A stretch of 64,000 nt of DNA from Martinezella hainanensis (lineage in GTDB: Bacteria > Pseudomonadota > Alphaproteobacteria > Rhizobiales > Rhizobiaceae). Shown here piece after piece: positions 52,619-60,347 of the stretch. Position 1 is the stretch's first letter. The number at the start of each line of letters is the position of its first letter. The notes under the pieces were generated by a model. It had not been told where the DNA came from. It did not search any database and was given only the letters and a program-made list of their open reading frames with translations. The stretch spans positions 109,085-173,084 of the forward strand of contig NZ_FMAC01000011.1 of assembly GCF_900094555.1 (NCBI RefSeq). Direction: 5' to 3'. Made by a program: the position numbers and the translations under genes.

Positions 52619-54427
52619 ATGACATATCATTTAACGACACTCGGCAGCTGCGCCCTTTATGACGACAAGGGCGATCGCGTGAGTGTGCCAAAGCAGGCGC
52701 TGCTCATGCTTGCCTATCTCTACGATTGCCGACAGTCGATACCGCGCAAGGACCTGGCTGCTTTTCTCTGGTCCGGCAATCTCCAGGCCGCCGGCGCCAA
52801 TCTGAGGTCGACGCTGCTGCGTTTGGCGACTGCGACGCCCAAATCCGCCAAGCCGCTGATTGGCGACGTCGCTGCAAATATCGTTTTGAATTTCGAGGCG
52901 TTGCGGTGCGATCTCGAAACTATAGACAGCACCTCCGGCGTTGCCAGGCTCGGCGCGCTTACCGATGCCGTCGCCAAGAATTTTCTACCCGCCTACGGCA
53001 GTGGTTCCACGGCCGTGGCCGTCTGGGTACGAGACGTGCGGGCGCGACTTGCAGGAGAGTTGCGAGCCGAATTCTTCAAGACACTGAACGAACCCTCTTC
53101 ACCCCAATATCGTGGTGAATTGAAGCGCGCAGCCATGCTCCTGCTGGATCGGGATCATACCGATGATGAGGTCAGGATAGCGCTTGGCGAAAGAATCACC
53201 TCCTACATCCAGGTGATAGGTGAAACGAAAGATCCGAATTCAAGTCATCCGGCTGAAGATTCGCTTCCGATCGCCGCCGACAACCAGATGCCGCGCATTG
53301 CGCTGCTTCCCCCTGAGACGCTCGAGGATTCGGAGAGCGCCGGATCGGTCGCCAATGCAGTCATCGAAGACCTGACGATCAGTCTTTGCGTCGATCGAAG
53401 CGTATCCGTCGTCGCTCCTTACACCGCCGAGCAGATTCGCTCGTCCAAGGACAAGGCCGGCCTTCTCAGGCAGCATAATGTCGTCTACGCGCTCGATACG
53501 AAGAGGACGGGCGACAGCCTTTTCGCGCAGCTGATTTTCATGCCGCGCGACGAAATCGTCTGGGCAACGCGCGTTCAATTGGATAGCGCGGCCATAACGG
53601 AGCATCGCAACGAGATCGCCACAGCGATCCAGCGCTCCATCATCGAGCGTGTAGGCGCCTTCCATCACATCGTTTCCGATTTCAGCTGCAAGCCTCAGGC
53701 CTATTTTGCCTATCTTGAGGGCGTGCAATGCCTGTCTCGATTGAGCCTTCAGAATGTCCGTCGCGCGCGCAAGCATTTCAAGGAAGCGCTCGAGTACGAG
53801 CGCGGCTTTGCCGCGGCACTTGCCGGCATCGCCAGAACGTTGACGATGGAATGGGTTCTGACGGCCCGCGGCGACGGCGACCTGTTGCAGCAAGCTGAAA
53901 AAATGGCGGCCGAGGCGATCAGCGATGACAATCAGTTCGCCGGAGGCTTTAAGGAAATCGGCGTCGCCCGGCTCTATCGCGGAAATATCGACGGTAGCCT
54001 CGAGGCATTGTCGAATGCCGAGGACCTCAGTCCGCATTATGCAGATGTGATCTGCAGCCACGCCGACAGCCTCACCCACGGCGCCAATCCGAAAGCGGCA
54101 TTGGCGAAGGTTGCAACGGCTCTTGATCTCAATCCGCTGGCTCCGGACTACTATTATTGGACCGCAGCGGGAGCCAGCTATTTCCTTGGGGAATACACCG
54201 AAGCATTAACCTATCTGGACAGGATGAGAGATCCGGTACCGGCAAGCAGGCTTGCGGCGGCAAGCTGGGCAATGCTGGGGGATCTCGCCAAGGCTAAGAC
54301 CTATCGTCTGCGCGCTTTGCGCGACAATCCGAATTTCGATCTTGAGGCATGGCTCTCCATGATTCCAAACAAGGAAAAGTGGCAGACGGAGCATTACAGG
54401 GAAGGCCTGTTGAAGGCCGGTTTTTGA
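52619..54427 (+). CDS. SARP-like regulator with TPR domain
   Basis: A 602-residue protein. Residues about 1-90 resemble a winged-helix DNA-binding domain of the SARP/OmpR type (SVPKQALLMLAYLYD, then DLAAFLWSGNLQAAGANLRSTLL). Residues 95-200 resemble a bacterial transcriptional activation domain. A TolB-N/FlgO-like fold follows (IALLPPETLEDSE, about 225-330), and the C-terminal third is helical TPR-like repeats (FAAALAGIARTL and following). No membrane segment is seen. Nine bases after the XRE gene, it probably integrates a signal to control the YcaO-TfuA operon. The N-terminal match is low and should be tested by structure prediction. Confidence 0.75.
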   Translation: MTYHLTTLGSCALYDDKGDRVSVPKQALLMLAYLYDCRQSIPRKDLAAFLWSGNLQAAGANLRSTLLRLATATPKSAKPLIGDVAANIVLNFEALRCDLETIDSTSGVARLGALTDAVAKNFLPAYGSGSTAVAVWVRDVRARLAGELRAEFFKTLNEPSSPQYRGELKRAAMLLLDRDHTDDEVRIALGERITSYIQVIGETKDPNSSHPAEDSLPIAADNQMPRIALLPPETLEDSESAGSVANAVIEDLTISLCVDRSVSVVAPYTAEQIRSSKDKAGLLRQHNVVYALDTKRTGDSLFAQLIFMPRDEIVWATRVQLDSAAITEHRNEIATAIQRSIIERVGAFHHIVSDFSCKPQAYFAYLEGVQCLSRLSLQNVRRARKHFKEALEYERGFAAALAGIARTLTMEWVLTARGDGDLLQQAEKMAAEAISDDNQFAGGFKEIGVARLYRGNIDGSLEALSNAEDLSPHYADVICSHADSLTHGANPKAALAKVATALDLNPLAPDYYYWTAAGASYFLGEYTEALTYLDRMRDPVPASRLAAASWAMLGDLAKAKTYRLRALRDNPNFDLEAWLSMIPNKEKWQTEHYREGLLKAGF

Positions 54428-54439
54428 GAGGAAGAAATT

Positions 54440-54658
54440 ATGGCAGGCGCAGTTCTGATTGGGATTAAGGGTGAAGCAGGGCTTTGGCTGGTTGACCTCG
54501 AAAAGGGGACTGTCGTTCGATACACGCGGCGACTGTCGGGTGATCTGGCGAAAGCTGCATCCTGGCGGGCCAAAGGGGTCAGAGTGGAGAAAGATGTCGA
54601 TTTTGCCGTGGCGTTAAAGTCGATAAGCTCCGCGGCCTCAGGCCTTTATGAGGGCTAG
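54440..54658 (+). CDS. Small protein between regulator and YcaO, candidate modification substrate
   Basis: A 72-residue protein with start 12 bases after the SARP/TPR gene and stop 14 bases before the YcaO gene, GAGAGGAAG upstream. The N-terminal half (LIGIKGEAGLWLVDLEKGTVVRYT) looks like a beta-strand pair. A basic helical region follows, and the C-terminus reads LKSISSAASGLYEG, rich in Ser and Gly. It has no Cys. Position between two operon genes and small size make it the first candidate for the peptide or protein modified by YcaO/TfuA; a regulatory or recognition role is an alternative. Confidence 0.7.
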   Translation: MAGAVLIGIKGEAGLWLVDLEKGTVVRYTRRLSGDLAKAASWRAKGVRVEKDVDFAVALKSISSAASGLYEG

Positions 54659-54672
54659 GCGCTCGTTCATCC

Positions 54673-55845
54673 GTGTCGAACAACTTTAGGGCGTGCCCTC
54701 CTGGCGAAACCCTGTCGAGGGTTTCGCCTCATCTGGGACGGCTTGGCATAACTCGTGTTGGCTGCCAGACCGAGCTCGATCGCATAGGCATTCCCGTTTG
54801 GTGTGCCTATGCTCCGAACTCCAGGGCGATCGTCATTGCTCAGGGCAAAGGCCTTGACGATATCTCCGCGAAGACATCCGCGGTGATGGAAGCGATCGAG
54901 CGATCGGTCGCGACCCGGCCCTACTGTTCAGCGTTGATGGCAAGTCAGGATGATCTTGCCGCAAGCGGCCATGCGATGGATGGCCTGGACGATCTGCTGG
55001 CGATTGGCGTGCAACCGCTAGAAACCACGGAACAGATCAGATGGTCTCAAGCCCGCGATCTGGCGAACAACGCCTCGATATTCGTACCTTTCGAGGCCAT
55101 TCATCTTGACCGGACGCATGTCAGCCCACGATTTTGGGTGTCATCGGACGGATTGGCGTCCGGCAACAATTGGCACGAGGCAGTCCTGCACGGGTTGCTG
55201 GAGCGGGTAGAGCGAGATGCTTGTGTCCTCTGGAATGTCAGCGAGCCAGAGTATCGCTATGAGCGCCGGATAGATCCGCATAGCATCGAAGATGAGGGTA
55301 TTCGCGAGATGCTCGAGAAGATTTTCTCGGCGGATTTCGATATCGCCCTCTTCGATGTGACGAGCGATCTCTCTGTTGCCTCCGTCGCCGCGTTGCTGCG
55401 GCCGAAAGGGGATGACAATTCGCTGAGATATGTCGACTTGACCATGGGGGCAGGCGCATCCTTGTCCCCCGATGTGGCCGCAGCCCGGGCAATTTCCGAG
55501 GCCGTACAATCGCGGATGACATTCATTGCCGGCGCCAGAGACGATCTTGTCCCGGAGCTCTTCTCACGCCGCGCCGACCCCGCCCACCTGCAGTCGTTCC
55601 AGGCGCGATGCACGACGAACCTCAACGAACTGCCGACGATGCCAGCCAAGTCTGCGCAAGATGCGCTCGACCACCTTGTCGAGACCTTGTCGGAATGCGG
55701 TATCGACCAGCTTTATGCAATCGAGCTGGCACCTGAATGGTTGCCGGCATCGGTGGCAAAGGTCTTCGCGCCACAACTCGAACATCCGGACGGCGACCGC
55801 CGAATTCGTCTCGGCAGCCGGGCACTGTCAAAGGGTTTCCTGTGA
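54673..55845 (+). CDS. YcaO-domain cyclodehydratase/thioamidation protein
   Basis: A 390-residue YcaO protein without a fused E1-like or ocin domain. ATP- and Mg-binding patterns are present: SAVMEAIERSVAT (about 69-81), a GLASGNNWHEAVLHGLLERVERDA block (about 160-184) and AAARAISEAVQSR near residue 275. YcaO enzymes activate the peptide backbone amide with ATP, forming azolines from Cys/Ser/Thr or thioamides when paired with TfuA. It starts with GTG; the 3' end overlaps the TfuA gene by four bases. This genus-typical pairing was first named in trifolitoxin biosynthesis. Confidence 0.93.
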   Translation: MSNNFRACPPGETLSRVSPHLGRLGITRVGCQTELDRIGIPVWCAYAPNSRAIVIAQGKGLDDISAKTSAVMEAIERSVATRPYCSALMASQDDLAASGHAMDGLDDLLAIGVQPLETTEQIRWSQARDLANNASIFVPFEAIHLDRTHVSPRFWVSSDGLASGNNWHEAVLHGLLERVERDACVLWNVSEPEYRYERRIDPHSIEDEGIREMLEKIFSADFDIALFDVTSDLSVASVAALLRPKGDDNSLRYVDLTMGAGASLSPDVAAARAISEAVQSRMTFIAGARDDLVPELFSRRADPAHLQSFQARCTTNLNELPTMPAKSAQDALDHLVETLSECGIDQLYAIELAPEWLPASVAKVFAPQLEHPDGDRRIRLGSRALSKGFL

Positions 55846-56537
55846 AAGTGATCTTCGTCGGTCCGAGCCTGCCCGATGCTGAAGCGTTCGCCGACGACAC
55901 GATGGTCATACGGCCGCCGGCATGCCAGGGCGATGTTGTGAGAGCTCTTGAGGATGGCGCGACTGCCGTCGGCCTTATCGACGGCCTGTTCGAGTTCGTC
56001 GCACCGGTTTGGCACAAGGAGCTGCTCTTTGCTCTGTCCCGCGGCGTTCCCGTGTTTGGGGCAGCCAGCATGGGAGCGCTCCGCGCGGTTGAGTGTCAGG
56101 CTTTCGGCATGGTCGGTGTTGGCAGGATATTCGGTGACTATACCTCAGGGCTCCGGGAGGATGATGCTGATGTTGCTCTTCTTCACGGCCCAGCGGAATT
56201 GGGCTATCCCGCTTTGTCGGTACCACTGGTCAATGTCGATGCCACAATCGAGACTGCAATTGACCAAGCTATTATCGGCAAGGAAGAGGCTCTGCGGCTC
56301 TCTCAGGCGGCACGGCGTGTATTTTTCAAGGATCGCACCTGGAGGCGTGTTGCCGAAGCCGCCGATATGGACATGGGGCAGGTGAGGGCTCTCGTCGCAA
56401 GAGCATGGACCGACCAGAAACGTCAGGATGCCATAGGGCTGATGGGCGCGATCGCCGAGGCGCCGTCGCGGGCACATATGGCGGACTGGTCTTTCAATGC
56501 AACTCCGCTGTGGCGCAAACTGTTTCCGCAACTATAA
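55842..56537 (+). CDS. TfuA-like protein
   Basis: A 231-residue TfuA protein. The family block VPVFGAASMGALRAVECQ (about 67-84) and the following FGMVGVGRIFGDYTSG and DDADVALLHGPAELGY segment are clear. The N-terminus begins VKVIFVGPSLPDAEAF. TfuA enhances YcaO-dependent thioamidation (as in methanogen McrA and thioviridamide-type RiPPs) and was named from trifolitoxin genes. The start is GTG overlapping the YcaO stop, so the two are translationally coupled. It is the last clear gene of the operon; no transporter or protease follows. Confidence 0.93.
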   Translation: MKVIFVGPSLPDAEAFADDTMVIRPPACQGDVVRALEDGATAVGLIDGLFEFVAPVWHKELLFALSRGVPVFGAASMGALRAVECQAFGMVGVGRIFGDYTSGLREDDADVALLHGPAELGYPALSVPLVNVDATIETAIDQAIIGKEEALRLSQAARRVFFKDRTWRRVAEAADMDMGQVRALVARAWTDQKRQDAIGLMGAIAEAPSRAHMADWSFNATPLWRKLFPQL

Positions 56538-56652
56538 AGATTTTAAATAATTCTAAAATACAGCCTCTGAGTGCGCAACGCTTTTGCAACGCACCATTTC
56601 AATAGAAATATGCCAATCTCCCCTCACGAAATCATTTGTTGGGGCTTTGAGA

Positions 56653-56874
56653 GTGACTGATTTTGAAGGACAGGAACGCCAGGGAGAGATTTTGGCGCTC
56701 GCAAAAATGATGCAATACGCCGGAGGAATCGCGAGTGAACTCGATGCAGCACAGGCCGTATTCCTTATAAAGGCGGCACAGGCTGCTCTGCTTTCGATCT
56801 TGGAAACTGAGTTTCCGATGCTGTCCGGCGAGCATTTGAATGAGCTTGTCAGCGACGTGCATGGTCACTGCTAG
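56653..56874 (+). CDS. Small helical hypothetical protein
   Basis: A 73-residue acidic protein if started at GTG 56653; an upstream TTG at 56584 would add 23 residues. The sequence is strongly helical (ILALAKMMQYAGGIASELD, AAQAVFLIKAAQAALLSIL) and ends LVSDVHGHC with the only Cys. It lies about 115 bases after the TfuA gene on the same strand, in lower-GC DNA. No domain recognised. It could belong to the operon or be an independent gene. Confidence 0.5.
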   Translation: MTDFEGQERQGEILALAKMMQYAGGIASELDAAQAVFLIKAAQAALLSILETEFPMLSGEHLNELVSDVHGHC

Positions 56875-56904
56875 AGCTCGCTCCGGTCATTCTATTAGCA
56901 TCGA

Positions 56905-57150
56905 TTGATACATTTCCTTGATATCGCGCTGACACACAGAAACTTCAAGAGAGCCAGCTTGCTTAGAAGAGTACTAACCAGGGCGGGATGGTCCGTGAGA
57001 AAAGTAAGCACGACCGAGACAGCAGGCATTGTCGCGGACTTCAAGGAACCTCAAGGGAATATGAGGGTTGAGCTTGTAATATTTGGAGCAATCATCACTG
57101 CATGGCTTGCAATTGCCTACAATATCTGCCGTTCGCTGAACTGGCTCTGA
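56905..57150 (+). CDS. Possible small single-span membrane protein
   Basis: An 81-residue frame from TTG with a C-terminal hydrophobic helix (ELVIFGAIITAWLAIAYNI). An in-frame ATG at 57061 with AAGGGAA upstream would give a 29-residue membrane peptide. No homologue recognised and coding support is weak. Confidence 0.3.
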   Translation: MIHFLDIALTHRNFKRASLLRRVLTRAGWSVRKVSTTETAGIVADFKEPQGNMRVELVIFGAIITAWLAIAYNICRSLNWL

Positions 57151-57167
57151 TCTCTGACTGTGAACAG

Positions 57168-57213
57168 TCATCGTGAAATGATCCAGATCACGTCTGCAAG
57201 ACGATCGTTTATC
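57168..57213 (+). repeat. Direct repeat copy A (46 bp)
   Basis: This segment recurs at 57744-57789 with about 36 of 46 bases identical and 16 of the first 17. Both copies contain an ATG-ATC start of a short frame. They flank the 57237-57683 gene. Confidence 0.5.
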
Positions 57214-57236
57214 TTGCCTATCGGCGTCGCAATCCC

Positions 57237-57683
57237 ATGCTGTTTCATACTGCCGAGTGTACTGACCAGCCTACAAACTCTATGGGCACAGTCAACGGCG
57301 GAAAGAACCTAGGAGAACTCGGCCGGCATAGGCAGTCTCTGCTCATGCCGGGATTACGCGAGATTGCCGGCAGTCTCGCGGTGGAGACGATCATGGAAAG
57401 GTTTAAACGCTTCGCACATGGCGCTTTGTCGCAAAGCGAGCTCGAAATCATAAAGCGAGTATTCGACTTGGCTACCGCGCAAAGCTGGTTCGATGATACT
57501 CAATACAGTCGAGACGGTTTTGCCGCCGCGCTGGTCGGCCTGTTTCGATGCGGAATGGTTAATCCGGCTCAGCTGGAAAGGATCGCAATGTTTTGGGCAT
57601 TGAGCGACTTTTCTCAGAACATGTCGGGTACCCAACGGGCTAAACTGAGATCACTCTATGGCCGATGCGAGGTGGAGGGGTAG
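57237..57683 (+). CDS. Hypothetical protein
   Basis: A 148-residue protein; the C-terminal 95 residues look most protein-like, with LSQSELEIIKRVFDLATAQ and YSRDGFAAALVGLFRCGMVNP, probably helical. A Shine-Dalgarno-like GGTGGAG precedes an internal ATG at 57393, so the real product may be 96 residues. No signal peptide and no recognised domain. It is in the low-GC region after the YcaO operon, flanked by a 46-bp direct repeat. Confidence 0.55.
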   Translation: MLFHTAECTDQPTNSMGTVNGGKNLGELGRHRQSLLMPGLREIAGSLAVETIMERFKRFAHGALSQSELEIIKRVFDLATAQSWFDDTQYSRDGFAAALVGLFRCGMVNPAQLERIAMFWALSDFSQNMSGTQRAKLRSLYGRCEVEG

Positions 57684-57743
57684 GCTTTCTATTGAAAGGG
57701 CCGAACCTTCGATACTCAAGATACGCAACCGAATGCGAACGGA

Positions 57744-57789
57744 TCATCGTAAAATGATCCCGACTACGCCGGCAAAGCAATCCTTTATC
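57744..57789 (+). repeat. Direct repeat copy B (46 bp) with palindrome
   Basis: The second copy of the 57168 repeat. At its start GGATCAT-CGTAAA-ATGATCC (57741-57760) is a perfect 7-bp inverted repeat. A 53-codon frame opens at 57754 inside it. Confidence 0.5.
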
Positions 57790-57967
57790 GGCGCGGAAAC
57801 CGTGTGTCGTTTCGCAAGCAACGTTTCCTGGCAATACGACGTGCAGGGGATGCCAAAACGGCAGCATTTCCCAAAATGCTTGCACTGGCAAACTTCGATA
57901 ATCGCACTTCGATAATCGTACGAGGCCAGCATTCAAATGCACCTCGTTTCGCATGGAACAACAGCCG

Positions 57968-58339
57968 CTACTTTTGGTCGAATAGATCACCGCAAGCCTC
58001 ACAGGCGAAATACATCTCCTGCTTGTTACATTGAACACGGCCGGTAGCGCCTGCCCGGATGTTCCAGTCACAGATTTTTCCGTCCCACCTTAATGTGCCC
58101 TCTATGTAACAGGGAGCGAGATCATAATCGTCATGAAGGATTCGGGCATTGATCCGTTTGGCGCGCTTGAAGAATTCCTGAGCCTTAGCAGGGGATAAGT
58201 CGACATCGGATTTGCGGCATCGGTCAGGTTCTTCGGAACGAAAGGCCGTGATTTTCAGATCGGCAATCTGCTCACAATGCGCAGCAGCAGACGCACACAA
58301 CAAGGCGACAGCAGTCAGAGTGATAATTCGGCTATTCAT
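57968..58339 (-). CDS. Hypothetical exported Cys-rich protein
   Basis: A 123-residue exported protein with signal peptide (LTAVALLCASAAAHC). The mature part has several cysteines, among them PDRCRKSD, APCYIEG, KICDWN, VQCNK and FACEACGD, suggesting disulfides or metal. No family recognised. The ATG at 58339 (MNSRIITL) is chosen because it directly begins a signal peptide; a frame from 58369 adds ten residues. Confidence 0.65.
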   Translation of the reverse strand: MNSRIITLTAVALLCASAAAHCEQIADLKITAFRSEEPDRCRKSDVDLSPAKAQEFFKRAKRINARILHDDYDLAPCYIEGTLRWDGKICDWNIRAGATGRVQCNKQEMYFACEACGDLFDQK

Positions 58340-58392
58340 TTGCGTAATCCTGCAATCGCGCCATCCCATCTCTTACCAATGTACCTCAACCA

Positions 58393-60339
58393 TCAATTGG
58401 GTCCTGACCCTCCAGTGTCAACGTGTGCGATGAGCGGTTTTTCAACGTTGGCGCGCACGGGCGAAACGGCTCTGCCGGCGTGGGCGATCAGGCTATCGGG
58501 TGAACAATAGGCCGGAATATTCTCTGATGGTCCGATAAACACGACGTCCGGATAGATATGCAACCGTGGCAGCAGGCGTTCGAGCAGCCTTTTGCAAGCC
58601 GATGCGTTGACGTCCTCTTCGCCGGTCAAACTGCCAACCATCCGCATGAACCAGCCATCATACGCCTCGACATAGAGAAACCATCGGGACGCGTCCGGTA
58701 TATTCGCTGGCGTGTCACGGCAAAGCCAAACGGAACGCGCATGAGCAAAGAGCGGCTGCAATACGCCATGCAGCAGCGCGACCTCGGACGCCTCCATCCC
58801 ATGCGGAAAACGATCTCTGAGCGCGGACCGCCTCGCATCCTGGCCGGTCCATAGTTCGTCGGCGACGTGTCGATGGTACTCTGCCGTCGCTCTGTCTCCC
58901 GCCCGCAAGCAGAGTTCGCAAAGACGGCGATGAACGGCATAGGCGGAAGCAGGCGAATTTTTGCCGATGCGATGCCACAGGGCTATCGCTCCGCCAACGT
59001 CGCCATTCTCCTCAAGATAGTCGGCTCTTAGTTGGAGAAGCGTGGGATCATCGGGTGAATGCCGCAATCCTTGCGCAATTGCCTCCTGGCGCAGGGGGCT
59101 TTCTGGATCAAATTTTTCCGCCAGTTGCGCCAGAAACAACCAGTCCCGTTCATCAAACGTCTGCTGCTTGCGACGGTGCAACAGGTTTGCGAATTCGCCA
59201 TGTTGGCGTGCATACCAGCCTTCTGCATCCTGCCAGGCCTGCGTAGAATTCTCGCGCCAGTGGGCGTCGAGCTGCGCAGCCATGCCGGACGCTTCCTTCC
59301 CCAGCCAGTCGGCGGCCGCAGCCTCTTTTTCAAGGTACCAGGGCAGGGGATCGGGAAGCCGGGCTTTCGGGTCGAATCCCGTCGATGCAATACGCTCGAA
59401 AAATGCTGGATGCGTGCTGCGGGGGTCCGGGCTCTGACATAGAGCTTCGTGCAGCCAGACCGCCGCCTGTGCGCCATGGCGCGGACGGCTCTCCGCTGGC
59501 TCCGCGAGGAGCTGCGTGAACGGCTGCGCCTGCGCAAGTTCCTGCGCGCCGGCTCGCGCGAATATGCTCGGCCAGAACCGGTCGGAGAGGGCTTTCTGCC
59601 TTAGAGCCAGCGCAAATTCGGCTTCCAGTGCGAGATCGGCGCCGCACGCTTGAACGGCTTGCGCATCGGCAAACATCTCGCAACGGCGCGAGAACTCCAG
59701 CGTTTCTCGCATCATGCGTGGCACGTACCAGGACAGAAACAGCCTGAGCGGCGCGGTGATCAGACGATGGTTGCGTTCATGCAGATCCCCCAACGCCGCC
59801 CAGCGCTGGCGCGCCATATAGGCCCAGCGGGCGAAATGTCCGTGCTGGCGAGAGATATGTGCGTATTCATGGGCGATGACCACCGCCGCCTGATCCTTGG
59901 TCAAGAGAGCAAGAAGCGGCAGGCCGAGCACGAGGATATGTTTCGACGGACCGGACCGCGACGCAGTCTGGTAGATGGATGCGTTGAGGTCGCCATTGAT
60001 GTAGACCGCCGTGAAGGCCGGCGCGTCGCAGGCAAGGCGCAACCGTTCAAGGTCGGCGGCAAGAGCCGGAACCTTGGCAGGATCCAACAATATCCCATTC
60101 GAAACCGGCGGTGGCGGCGGCACGGCAAGAGCGCGCAGGACCATCAGCCCATAGAAAAACCATGACAGCGACGGCAAGGCGAGCAGCGCCAGCAGTAACG
60201 GCGAGGACAGAGAGAAGATCAGCAGGAGAGGCGAGACAACCAGCAACATCCCGGCGAAGAGCAGAAAGGCATCGCCGAAAGCGAGCCAGATCAGGGCTCG
60301 CCATCTGCCTTCCTGCGGTGCCGGGAGGAAATTGCTCAT
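58393..60339 (-). CDS. M48-family membrane metallopeptidase
   Basis: A 648-residue protein. Two hydrophobic stretches (about 15-70) anchor the N-terminus. The M48 zinc motif HEYAH (near residue 210, VVIAHEYAHISRQHG) is followed by the third-ligand pattern CEMFADAQAV. The large C-terminal part (about 400-640) is a helical repeat-like region (LRADYLEENGDVGGAIALW). The start at 60339 is eight bases after the preceding gene; a frame to 60507 overlaps it. Family members process membrane or envelope proteins. Confidence 0.88.
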   Translation of the reverse strand: MSNFLPAPQEGRWRALIWLAFGDAFLLFAGMLLVVSPLLLIFSLSSPLLLALLALPSLSWFFYGLMVLRALAVPPPPPVSNGILLDPAKVPALAADLERLRLACDAPAFTAVYINGDLNASIYQTASRSGPSKHILVLGLPLLALLTKDQAAVVIAHEYAHISRQHGHFARWAYMARQRWAALGDLHERNHRLITAPLRLFLSWYVPRMMRETLEFSRRCEMFADAQAVQACGADLALEAEFALALRQKALSDRFWPSIFARAGAQELAQAQPFTQLLAEPAESRPRHGAQAAVWLHEALCQSPDPRSTHPAFFERIASTGFDPKARLPDPLPWYLEKEAAAADWLGKEASGMAAQLDAHWRENSTQAWQDAEGWYARQHGEFANLLHRRKQQTFDERDWLFLAQLAEKFDPESPLRQEAIAQGLRHSPDDPTLLQLRADYLEENGDVGGAIALWHRIGKNSPASAYAVHRRLCELCLRAGDRATAEYHRHVADELWTGQDARRSALRDRFPHGMEASEVALLHGVLQPLFAHARSVWLCRDTPANIPDASRWFLYVEAYDGWFMRMVGSLTGEEDVNASACKRLLERLLPRLHIYPDVVFIGPSENIPAYCSPDSLIAHAGRAVSPVRANVEKPLIAHVDTGGSGPN

Positions 60340-60347
60340 CGCGGCGC

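Noticed and set aside
57658..57915. 85-residue plus-strand frame overlapping the 57.2 kb gene
   Set aside because: Upstream part overlaps the end of another frame without a ribosome-binding site; only the sub-frame from 57754 is of interest and is reported with the direct repeat.
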